DNA of 64,000 nt from contig CM035809.1 of the NCBI GenBank assembly GCA_020466095.1, positions 22,517,442 to 22,581,441 of the forward strand, read 5' to 3'. The notes under the pieces were generated by a model, which saw only the letters and a list, made by a program, of their open reading frames with translations, did not search any database and had not been told where the DNA came from. Below, in pieces: positions 54,830 through 64,000 of the stretch. Both the position numbers and the translations under genes were made by a program. Within the stretch, counting starts at the first letter, position 1, and each line of letters starts with the position of its first letter. This DNA is from Chlorops oryzae (lineage: Eukaryota > Arthropoda > Insecta > Diptera > Chloropidae).

Positions 54830-55520
54830 AAGAATATTTTGTTTAATATTGGGGTCAGACTTATACAGGTAGAGGAACCAAGGTACAGTTTAACAAGTTG
54901 ATGAACCATTTCATCAAAGCAACAAATTATCGTCAAGGGGAATAAATCCTCTCAATCTTATCTTTATCTATAAAAAAGGAATTTTTAGCTATTTAGTATA
55001 CACAGAAAAAATTTTCATAGTAATATAAACAAAAATATATTCTATATAAATATATATGGTTTTGCAACGCCCCTCCGATATTCGAGAAATCACAAAGTAC
55101 CGTAAAAAAAATTGTCACCATATAGAGTTTTGCAATACCCAAACCCACCACGCCCCTGGAAATCAATTTTCTGAATCGCTCCTGTAAACGAGTTTGAAAG
55201 CGAGTTCGCTGAGCTGTGGCGTTTCGGAACGACAGCTAGGTAGTCCATACTATGGAACTAAGCAAATGTCAGATTTTTAGAGTAAGTTTTCCCCATTTTT
55301 TTGTAGTAAAAATAACTCCTCGAACTCTTAAAAAGACTGCGAAAAGATCAAAAGAAAGATATTCAAGTTTCTGGAGATATTTTCTGGATAACATTTTTTT
55401 TTTTTTTGTGTTGCGAGATTTTCCTGCCCATAAGAGGTTAATTTACACTGTGAAAATTTAAACGATTCTTAAACCACCTCAAAAGATGGTATACAAAAAA
55501 AATCTATCTTCTTTCATTTT
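54830..55520. other. Intergenic, nothing recognised
   Basis: AT-rich sequence between BBS5 and a LINE fragment. I see no bounded element. Confidence 0.4.
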
Positions 55521-55524
55521 CCGT

Positions 55525-55690
55525 AAATGAAGATCTCCGTAGGCTTTTTAAGTCGAAGCAAGGAACAGCGGATCATATCCTGTGCACATGTATCGCTGCG
55601 GCTAGGCGTAAACTAAATTATCTGGGGGCAAGGATAATGAGTTCCCAAGCTATTATTCACTTTAGTCTCTTGGGGAATACTGAGATTCAT
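55525..55690 (+). pseudogene. LINE ORF2 C-terminal fragment
   Basis: An open frame reads EDLRRLFKSKQGTADHILCT then CIAAARRKLNYLGARIMSSQ and AIIHFSLLGNTEIHKN. ADHILCxC is the end of the CCHC knuckle seen in Jockey-type ORF2. It runs into the hexamer array that follows. Confidence 0.75.
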
Positions 55691-56395
55691 AAGAATAAGT
55701 ATAAGTATAAATATAAGTTTAAGTATAAGAATAAGTATAAACATGAGTATAAGTATAAGAATAAGTATAAATATAAGTATGAGTATAAGTATAAAATAAG
55801 TATATGTATAAGAATAAGTATAAGAATAAGTATAAATTTAAGTTTAAGTATAAGAATAAGTATAAATATAAGTATGATTATAAGTATAAGAATAAGTATA
55901 GGTATAGTATTAGTATAAGAATATGTATGAGTTATAAGTATAAGAATAAGTATAAGTATAAGAATAAGTATAAGTTTAAGTATAAGAATAAGTATAAATA
56001 TAAGTATTAAAGTATAAGAATAAGTATACAGTATTAAGTATAAGTATGAGTATAAGTATAAGATAGTATAAGAATAAGTAAGTATAAGATAATATAAGTA
56101 TGTAAGTATAAGAATAAGTATATATATAAGTATAAGTATAAAGTATAATATAAGTATAAGAATAAGTATAAGTATGAGTATAAGTATAAGAATAAGTATA
56201 AGTATAAGTATAAGAATAAGTATAAGAATAAGTATAAGTATAAGTATAAGTATAATATAAGTATAAGAATAAGTATAAGAATAAGTATAAGTATAAGTAT
56301 AAGTATAAAGTATAAAGTTTAAGTATAAGAATAAGTATAAATATAAGTATGAGTATAAGTATAAGTCAAATGCAAGTATAAGCATAAGATTCAAG
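55690..56395. repeat. 700-bp (AAGTAT)/(AAGAAT) hexamer array
   Basis: Units AAGTAT and AAGAAT alternate, with occasional AAATAT and GAGTAT. The array begins directly at the end of the LINE fragment. The 235-codon minus frame of Ile/Leu/Tyr is the repeat translated. Confidence 0.95.
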
Positions 56396-56599
56396 CTACA
56401 CTAAAATTTTACGAAATCTCTTAGGAAAATCCGAAAACTTGAAAATATATTTGGGAAATCAAATATACGGGGATGTGACAGAAATAAACTGCAAAATTGT
56501 CTAAAATTTAAATTGGTCCAAAGATCATGTCGAGTTTCGATCCCAGTTTTCTCTTTCTCATTTCAAGATAAGAATATACGAAAAAGTAGTTTCAATATA

Positions 56600-56779
56600 C
56601 AGTGTACTCTCTCTTAAGCGGCCACCTGCTGGACTGAAAAATATTTCCGCTTAAGAGAGGTGTCCGATTAAGAGGAAATTATTTGAAAAGCAGGAATACC
56701 TATTAGAGCTTTCCCAACAAGTACCCGTTTAAGAGTGGTGTCCGCTTAAAAGGGGTGTCCGCAAGGAGAGAGTACACTG
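56600..56779. mobile_element. MITE, family 'AGTGTACTCTC', copy 3 (complete)
   Basis: CAGTGTACTCTCTCTTAAGC at the left and GGAGAGAGTACACTG at the right are inverted; TA borders both ends (56598-56599, 56780-56781). CCGCTTAAGAG and its variants occur four times inside, in both orientations. Best preserved copy of the family. Confidence 0.85.
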
Positions 56780-56794
56780 TATAAAAATTGACTA

Positions 56795-58090
56795 GAAATG
56801 CCCCGGAAACGGTACATGAAATTTCCGAAATCGTCGATTTTTGACGATATCGGTTTCTATCACGGAAAGGTATGTATATCTATAAATAAAAATGGTGGTC
56901 CAATTATGTTTTTTTAATTATTGTATTATCTTTTGATCCAAAAATAAGCATGTTATGTCATGGAGAAAAATTTTGCTCTAGAAATTGTTTCTATTGTTTT
57001 CTTCTTGAATTTTGTGATGAACGGATAAACAACTCCGTAGGTTTCTCGGGCTTGTAAAGGATTTCGAAGAAGTGTTACCGGAAATGCCATTATATTTAAC
57101 CTACAATATTAACCCTGAAACTCGTAGAAATAATTCCAAAAAATTTTTTTATAATTTTTTTTTTTATTTTACACATTTTTTTTTGTCATTGTGTGTATGT
57201 CAGTTTTTGGTTTTAACCAAATTTATATTGAATGTTTTATGTATGTACTTCTTATTTGATAAAAATCATTCCGTACTTTACGCATGCATTTCGAATATAT
57301 TCGTTTAATTTTCTTTATTTCTTAATGTTAACACATTTAATTTGGTTTCTCCTGCGCACTTAAATCTAATTGTTTATCATCTACCATAGTTTCCGGATCA
57401 CTTTCGTGTATCCATAGATGAGGGGAGGGGTTACATTTTTGCATTACATTTATAATTTCGATAATGATGATTTGGTTTTTGCCCTTAATTTCAAAATTGA
57501 GAATCAAGCCTTTTATTTTTCTTGCCAAAAGTTTAAAATTTTTTTTCTTTTCTAATGAATATTGTTTTTTTTTTTTTTTTTAATTTTTTGCTTTTATAGC
57601 ATGAGTTAATTGTTTAGTAGCTCGCAGCTTTCTGTGCTTTATTTTTATAATAGAATAAATATTTTCATTATTACACACACTTATCATACATAAATTATAT
57701 TTTTCAAGACCACTTCACAACACACGTCAGAATTCAAAAAAAAAAGAAAAACAAAATAAAATAAAATAAAATAAAAATTTACGATTAAATCTATACATTT
57801 ATATGAATATTTATGTTTAATAATTATGTATTTAAATTGTTTTCTAATAAAATTTTTCTTTTTGTCTTTCTTCCTTATATGACTTAAGTGTGAACGCACT
57901 TAATTTAGCAGAAGCTAATTTGTATTTTTCACTGGGAAAATTTTTTTTTTTTAGATTTTCCAATTTCTATATATTCCAAATACTATGAAGCTCAATTTTT
58001 AAGAACAACATGGTGCATGACACATACCGGCATGTTATAGAAATCGATATCGTCCAAAATTGACGATTTCGGTAATTTCATGTACCCTAA
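56795..58090. repeat. Inverted pair of ~65-bp repeats 1.2 kb apart
   Basis: GTACATGAAATTTCCGAAAT then CGTCGATTTTTGACGATATC at 56808-56870 is inverted at 58030-58085 (CGATTTCGGTAATTTCATGT). They may be the ends of one large element or two insertions. Between them the sequence is AT-rich; a 63-codon minus frame at 57337-57528 lacks an ATG and a domain. Confidence 0.55.
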
Positions 58091-58145
58091 ATGGTGGTAT
58101 TCCGAAGCCTATCTTCTAAATTATAATATATCAAAGCTATACTAT

Positions 58146-58327
58146 CAGACCGATTCTGAATATTCCCGAGGAATTTACTTTTCTCGAGACTAAAATTCTC
58201 CTTTTTTTATATAGAAAGGGTAAGGAAAATTCTGGGTATGGGTCAAATACTCATTCCCCATCAAATTTCTTTCCCAAAATATTTAAAAAAGAACAAGTTC
58301 ACTCTGGAGAAAAGTGAATTCGGACTG
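58146..58327. mobile_element. Fold-back MITE, family CAGnCCGATTCTGAATATTCCC, copy 2
   Basis: CAGACCGATTCTGAATATTC at the left and GTGAATTCGGACTG at the right are inverted with a gap. TAT borders both sides (58143-58145, 58328-58330), as in copy 1. Confidence 0.65.
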
Positions 58328-58450
58328 TATATATATTTTTTTTTTGAAATGATAGGGGCAATACTGGGTCCAAACTAAGCCGTCATGATCTTTGGAATAA
58401 TTTAAGACGATTTAGACGATTTTGCAGTTGATTTCGAGCACATCCCCGAT

Positions 58451-58910
58451 AACCTCATTTCAGCTAAGGATGATCGGAAATGATCGGCGAGAGCTCTATG
58501 AGCTAAAAAAAGAAATACCAAGGAATGAAATTAACCTCATTTCAGCTAAGGATGATCGGAAATGATCGGTGAGAGCTCTATGAGCTAAAAAAAGAAATAC
58601 CAAGGAATGAAATTAACCTCATTTCAGCTAAGGATGATCGGAAATGATCGGTGAGAGCTCTATGAGTAAAAAAAGAAATACCAGGAATGAAATTAACCTC
58701 ATTTCAGCTAAGGATGATCGGAAATGATCGGTGAGAGCTCTATGAGCTAAAAAAAAAAAATACCAAGGAATGAAATTAACCTCATTTCAGCTAAGGATGA
58801 TCGGAAATGATCGGTGAGAGCTCTATGAGCTAAAAAAAAAATACCAAGGAATGAAATTAACCTCATTTCAGCTAAGGATGATCGGAAATGATCGGTGAGA
58901 GCTCTATGAG
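58451..58910. repeat. 82-bp tandem repeat, 5 full and 1 partial unit
   Basis: Units start at 58451, 58533, 58615, 58695, 58778 and 58859 with AACCTCATTTCAGCTAAGGA. They are nearly identical; differences are mostly in the length of an A run and one G/T change (TCGGCGAG in unit 1, TCGGTGAG in the others). High identity points to recent expansion or ongoing exchange. Confidence 0.95.
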
Positions 58911-61520
58911 GGCATATAAATTAGACCAATATTAAATGTTATTTGTTTTCTATGGATTCCGAGGTTTTTCAAGCTAACGTTAAAGCCACTTGAACGTGCA
59001 TTAACCCAATTACAGTCATTGTACCTTCAAATGTGTACATGAATGATAATAAGCCTTTCGTACAATAAAAATAAAGAAATTTCCGAAACTCTTTCCTGAT
59101 CGATCAATGACGTACTACCAAATTTTTGTGAATTTTGATACGATTTCGATAGGTTTTGGGCCTCTGTTTTAGATGGATTAAACGGTTGAGCTTAAATAAG
59201 CTTAATTTATTGATACCAAGTTATGTCATGCTTTAAAAATGAACTTAAATTTCTTCATGATCATCATCATCATCATGCTCATGTGCTTTCTAGGTAGCTT
59301 TCAAATCAGCTGTTAGTATAAGATTTATGGAATGTAAGCAGCTTCACACACATATGTGACTTTGAAGTCCAATTATGTCGTCGTCATGTACAATCAATTG
59401 GAGATAAGATGTCCATGAACTCAACAGAGTCACAAACTTCCCATTTTCAACTATTGAATAAAATACGAAATAATCACATATGCGCATGCGGCCATATCCA
59501 TTTTCCACGTACACATTAGTAATATTTTCTATTTAATTTGGAGAAATTCCAATTATACAAATTTAGCACTTGCCTAATGAAGTTACGTTCGCACAATTCG
59601 TTTTATACTGCCTTTAATTTTTTTTTTTTTTTTGCTTTAACATGAAAAGCGTAAGCAGTGAAGTATTTTTTTTTCTCTCTGAAAATTTCAAGTATTTTGG
59701 GTTTTTGATAGTCTTCTTGTCGCAGTTTGAATAACATATAAAACTATTACATATATGAAAATAGTATCTTTTTACTATACTAGATAATTTTTACGTCATT
59801 TCTTCTTACATATATCTATAGATATTTTTAATATATATTAAGTTAATATTATTAACACAAAATGAAGTAATTTATTTCAATTGTTTTTTTATATATATTT
59901 ATTTTTGTGCTTTTTGTTTTTATAATTTTGGCTGGCCTGTCGGAATGAAATATTTCATAGAGATGATGAGTGTTTTTTCGTATATTTTTTTATTTTTTAT
60001 ATTAGCCTTTCTTTTTTTTTATTAGTTGAATTCTGTTTTTCATTAGTTGAAAATATACATTTTACATATATATATATTTATATGTATATATTCTAATAAT
60101 ACTTTGAGGGCTTTGAAATGTACTGATCTAAATATTTTCTTATATTAAAAGTTCAGTTACCTCACTGAAAATTTTACAAAACTATTTCAAAATATATAGG
60201 TTTTATTTAGATTTAATTTATAGTATTTCTTTTTTTTTTTTTCTATGTCATGTAATTATGTTCAAAATCTAAGACGTTAATTAAATACAAAGAAAATATA
60301 TATATGTGAGTTAAGTTATATTAGAAAATAAAATTGTAATTTTAGCAACGTTGATTTCGATCTCGATTTCGATTGTGCGTTTGAATTTTTTAAGCTGCCA
60401 ATTTTTCAAAAAATTTTATTATATTTTTTTTTTAGGATTATTTAATCAATTTGATCCTATTGATATCAATGTGAAACTCCATATCGACCCCTTTTTGGCG
60501 AAATTATCGTATGTTAAAAAGATCAATTTTTACAGCAGAGCGATTTTTTCTTCTACAATATTTGGCCATATGCAACTGTGTATAAAGCTTAATTTTGTTC
60601 CGCATTATCTCTATAACTACAGTGCTTAGGGTTATAATATTTTTCCAGGAGATGAAGTTGAAGGCTTTAGAAAAAATTTCAATCGAAAAGTCAATGAGCG
60701 AATTCGCGAAAAGGGGTCGATATGTTCAATTTCACGTCAAACGGCCCTCTACAGGTCGCACACACACACCATGGTCAGAGTCTTTTTATGGCCATTTTGA
60801 GCTGAAATCAGGTTCTGTCAGCGATTAATTTTTTAAATTTCCCATTCTTAAGAATCACATCCTTTTTTTTAAATTATCAGTTTTATATTTCTGAGCCAAG
60901 ACCAAAACATTTTGTGTGTGACCATCACAATCGAATTGTCCATATTTGAGTCAAACTGCCAATCGAAAGAAATTTCATCATAAACGATGCTAAGAAAATC
61001 ATAATCAAATCATAAATAAAATCATATTAAATTGTGAACTTTTTAACTTATTCATTTAACAACAGAAATTTAAGAGTTTTTTTTATATTCTAAAAGGCTT
61101 TTTTTTTTTTTTTTGTAATTGTGATGTTGACGATTAATAATGAAATAAATACGAATTTGAGATTCACGCCGCACTCAAAGCCAAATCCTATATTTTCCTA
61201 TGCATTAAAACGGGATACAAACTAGGCTCAGTTACTCCTTTGTTATGCAAGTTACTTAAGATATTTTTTAAGTCCAATTTAAGTTTACAAAAATAATTAC
61301 TTCCATGAAAAGATGTAATTAACAATCAGAACCAGCTGACCTCATTAAGTTTATCAAGGCGTAAGGCATTTTTAGGGTCAATTTTTTAAATAAATGTGAG
61401 GGAATTGTTTCTTTTGTAACAGACAAAGCGTACGAAATTCCTTGAAAATATATGAAAAATTAAAAAAAAAAATTATTTCTAAATTTTGAATTTTCGAGAG
61501 GATATCATTAGGTCAAATTA
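58911..61520. other. Intergenic, AT-rich, no gene supported
   Basis: Poly-T and TATA microsatellites (60065-60090). A 77-codon plus frame (60595-60828) contains MSEFAKRGRYVQFHVKRPS but no domain I recognise; no splice context supports it. Confidence 0.45.
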
Positions 61521-61527
61521 AACATAC

Positions 61528-61740
61528 AGGCCGATTCAGAATGAATGAATATATTCCCAGGAAATTTTTTCCAAGAGATTTTTCGACACGGAAAGAGGGA
61601 TAAGGTATGGATATTTGCTAAAAAAAAAGTGTTCCAAGTTCTAGCTGCCTTTCTATTGACTTCCTCATTTGTATAGAAAAGGAAAATTTTTTCCTTAAAA
61701 CTCGTTTAAAAAAACAGGATTATTTAGAATCTGATAATTT
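61528..61740. mobile_element. Fold-back family CAGnCCGATTCTGAATATTCCC, copy 3 (left end)
   Basis: ATA then CAGGCCGATTCAGAATG begins here. Related words GGGATAAGGTATGG and AATTTTTTCC follow. The right end is not clear. Confidence 0.4.
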
Positions 61741-61996
61741 AGGTACATTCTACTATGAAGAATTCGTTTTCTTATATTCTTAGGTCAAGTTAAATTTTCA
61801 TCGGATTACTCCTAAACAAAGAAACCGAACAAATCGAGTCGACTGATTCATTAAGTTAAGTCAAGTTTCGATTTAATGAAGACCAACTGAGCCCGAGAGA
61901 CTGACGCTTAGTTAAGTTTTACATGGAAAATTTAAAAAGCATAGCTAAGGATTTTGAAATCGCCTATATTTCTATTATAGCTCAGTCATTTATAAC

Positions 61997-62230
61997 CAAA
62001 GCTCGGATTTTGTTGCATTTATAAATTTAAAGCATACTTTATGGAGTAAAAATTTGATTCAACTCAGTTAAAGTTAAGATTTTGAATAGATTTTTAACTT
62101 CAATATGCTTTTTTTTTTGAAGTTTGAAGTTCATATTCGCTAAACTTATTCGCAAAATGTTGGTAAAAAAAACATTTTTACCCCATGAAGTATGCTTTAA
62201 ATTTATAAATGCAACAAAATCCGAGCCCTG
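61997..62230. mobile_element. 234-bp hAT fold-back MITE with 8-bp TSD
   Basis: CAAAGCTCGGATTTTGTTGC at the left is inverted at the right (CAGGGCTCGGATTTTGTTGC when reversed), and the match continues for about 48 bases. TTTATAAC flanks both sides (61989-61996, 62231-62238). Confidence 0.9.
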
Positions 62231-62336
62231 TTTATAACTTTATGTTACGTAATTTAACTTAACGCAACAATCATTCACATAATTTTATTCAGTTAAAGAG
62301 AAAAAAAATCGTTAAAAAATGTTTAAAATCCAATGA

Positions 62337-62550
62337 AGGTGCATTCAGATGACTCAACTGCTGTGCAACTGTTGGGTAAAAGGTGCGCTACCAACTGAAC
62401 TTTCGCAGCATGTTGACTGAGCGGACTAACATTTTGTGGAAATGGAGCCCCCTCGCAGTCAACATGCTGTGAAAGCTCAGTTGGTAGCGCATCTTTTTAC
62501 CCGAATTCAACCCAACAGTGGCACAACAGTTGAGTCTGCTGAATGCACCT
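62337..62550. mobile_element. 214-bp palindrome with tRNA-like 5' motif in each arm
   Basis: AGGTGCATTCAG at the left is exactly inverted at the right, and the arms (about 85 bp) pair with some indels, e.g. CAGCATGTTGACTG against CAGTCAACATGCTG. Each arm carries AGCTCAGTTGGTAGCGCATC or a close variant, which equals the D-arm/A-box region of many tRNAs. A B box is missing. AATGA near both borders may be a duplication. Confidence 0.75.
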
Positions 62551-63551
62551 GAATGATTTAACATATCGAATCTTTAACTTAAGAGGTTTCAAGAGACCTT
62601 AAGGAAATATTGAATGGCATATTTTGAAAGAAAAATTGATTCCCAGTAATATTGAGGTCTGTTTATATGGGCTGCAACATGAAATACCCTCTTAAGTTAA
62701 ACAGCTTTTGAACGTCAGCAACAAATTCGATACAAAATTTACGTTACGTTACGTTAAGTAAAGTTACATAATATAAAGTTATGTTAATGTTAATTGTAAT
62801 AGAACTTTGAAGACTGCTTTAATATGTTTTTAGTTAAAAAAAAAATTTAAAGAGCATAACTAGAGATTTTAATGGGGGGATTTTTATAAGCTGAGCCTAC
62901 AATATTAGATAATTAAATAAATCTTAATTGAACATTTAACTATCCTTAAAAACATGGCATCAATAATGAAGGAATATATTTTCAACTTAACTCGAATAAA
63001 CAATAAGAAGATGAACTTACTTTCTTTATAAAAAAAAAATTCTTAAAATAAATAACTAATTTTTTTTTTTTTTTTAAATAAATTACTTATCCTTATATAG
63101 TGTTTAAGAATTAAACCATATCCCTGTTCTATACCGTTGGTGGTTCATTTGTGATTTTAATTGAAAAAGCAAAACAGTGGACACTGAAACAATTTTTCTG
63201 TTTAACACAATAAAAAAAAAAAAAAAAATTAAAAAAAATATTGGACAGCAAGAAGAATATTTATGGGGTTATTCAGAACGACAGATTGCGCTGATTGCCC
63301 CCTACTATTTTGATTTTAAAATCGGAACGAAGAATCACATCACATACATTATGACTAAAAATTTTTTAAAGGAGCTTTTTTTTTTTCTTAGCTTTGATGA
63401 GGAGTGTTTTTAATACTCCAATATTTTAGTTTATAATATCATATTTAATTTATATATTTCATACACATATATAAATATATATATATATATTTTTATATAT
63501 ATGTGTGTGTGTGGGTTTATGTACATTTATGGATCCAAAATGATGTGCTGC
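62551..63551. other. AT-rich intergenic, possible 3' UTR of the right-edge gene
   Basis: ACGTTACGTTACGTTAAGT words near 62741-62760 and long A and T runs. An AT microsatellite and a GT run lie at 63470-63512. The part next to 63552 probably includes the 3' UTR of the gene on the minus strand. Confidence 0.45.
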
Positions 63552-64000
63552 TTAAGCGAGCGGACCGTATAACTTACAGTTATTCTGTGCCTTAATACGT
63601 CCGCGAGTTAACGGTGGTGTGTTGCGATTGATTTCGCCAATTTTAGGCTTTTTAGCTGCAATCGCTTTCTTCGATTGCTTGGGTTGATTCTTTTCCGCTT
63701 TACGCTTTCTAGGATTCGAGCCTTTTGATTTCGAAGCGACCACTACATCTTCAGTCTGTTCTGCTTCAATTTGTATCGATTTCTTATTAGCTTTTGATTT
63801 GACTTTTCTTTTGGTATCTTTTTTCGATTTACTTGTATAGAATTCTTCTTCCTCTTCCTCTTCTTTCTTTCCTTCTTCGTCTTCTTCTTCTTCTTGGTCT
63901 TCTTGTTGTTGTTGTTTGGTTTTTCCTGTTTGATTCAAGCTTTTAAGATGTTTGGGCATTCGATGTTTACTCGATGGTAGCGTATAACTGTTCGAAGGCA
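63552..64000 (-). CDS. Lys/Glu-rich protein, C-terminal part (5' end outside the window)
   Basis: The frame is open from the right edge (reading PSNSYTLPSSKHRMPKHLKS) to a stop at 63552-63554, about 148 codons. There is a Gln run and a long acidic stretch (EDQEEEEDEEGKKEEEEEEE), then a strongly basic region with RKRKAEKNQPKQSKK and AIAAKKPKIGE, and the end NTPPLTRGRIKAQNNCKLYG. Several basic clusters fit nuclear localisation signals. The mix of acidic and basic blocks is common in chromatin and nucleolar proteins. I do not recognise the family; the visible part looks disordered. Met at 63959 is internal, as the frame stays open upstream and keeps similar composition. No splice site is needed in the visible part. 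Confidence 0.65.
   Translation of the reverse strand, partial: PSNSYTLPSSKHRMPKHLKSLNQTGKTKQQQQEDQEEEEDEEGKKEEEEEEEFYTSKSKKDTKRKVKSKANKKSIQIEAEQTEDVVVASKSKGSNPRKRKAEKNQPKQSKKAIAAKKPKIGEINRNTPPLTRGRIKAQNNCKLYGPLA

Noticed and set aside
55687..56394. 235-codon minus-strand Ile/Leu/Tyr frame, looks like a membrane protein
   Set aside because: It is the hexamer array AAGTAT/AAGAAT translated.
57337..57528. 63-codon minus-strand frame ending in ESDPETMVDDKQLDLSAQE
   Set aside because: Protein-like end, but no ATG, no clear acceptor upstream and only A-rich codons before it. It could be a terminal exon, but I cannot support it.
60595..60828. 77-codon plus frame with MSEFAKRGRYVQFHVKRPS
   Set aside because: No domain, no promoter or splice evidence, and it lies in AT-rich repeat-like DNA.
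63177..63413. 78-codon plus-strand frame
   Set aside because: Built on A and T homopolymers; no domain.

Overview
The window is 64 kb of AT-rich nuclear DNA from an insect, most probably a fly in the broad sense (Diptera). The evidence is spliced genes with GT-AG introns, insect-type RAD6 and BBS5 proteins, a chymotrypsin-fold serine protease homologue, and a dense load of hAT, pogo/Tc1-mariner, piggyBac-like and Jockey-type repeats. The species cannot be fixed from the sequence alone.

Only five protein genes can be supported. A small four-helix membrane protein of the Pasiflora/DUF4728 type has five exons (29182-30044, +). The ubiquitin-conjugating enzyme RAD6/UbcD6 has three exons, with a 44-bp first coding exon and an 8.6-kb first intron (35134-44290, +). 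An intronless, secreted serine protease homologue has lost its catalytic His and Ser (50085-50924, -). BBS5, a subunit of the ciliary BBSome, has five exons (52535-54774, +) and an RFX-type X-box 51 bp upstream of its start. The C-terminus of a lysine/glutamate-rich, probably nuclear protein enters from the right edge (63552-64000, -).

Layout: 1-29 kb is gene-poor and repeat-rich. It holds an 11-bp minisatellite at the left end, a nested pair of miniature elements (2.8-3.6 kb), an inverted pair of ~0.9-kb repeats (4.6-5.6 and 9.5-10.4 kb), two Jockey-type LINE ends meeting tail to tail (13.6-14.6 kb), and a hAT element swollen by a GC-rich minisatellite (22.5-23.4 kb). 29-45 kb carries the membrane-protein gene and RAD6; the RAD6 intron is full of transposon remnants. 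45-50 kb is repeat-rich and includes a 540-bp near-perfect palindrome. 50-55 kb is the densest coding stretch (protease homologue and BBS5). 55-63.5 kb is repeats again, including a LINE tail that runs into a 700-bp hexamer array and a recent 82-bp tandem repeat.

The genes do not form one pathway. The strongest points for follow-up are the doubly inactivated protease homologue, the X-box of BBS5, a predicted GC-AG intron, and a set of miniature transposons with readable target-site duplications, two of which have grown internal minisatellites. I found no convincing new multi-gene system.
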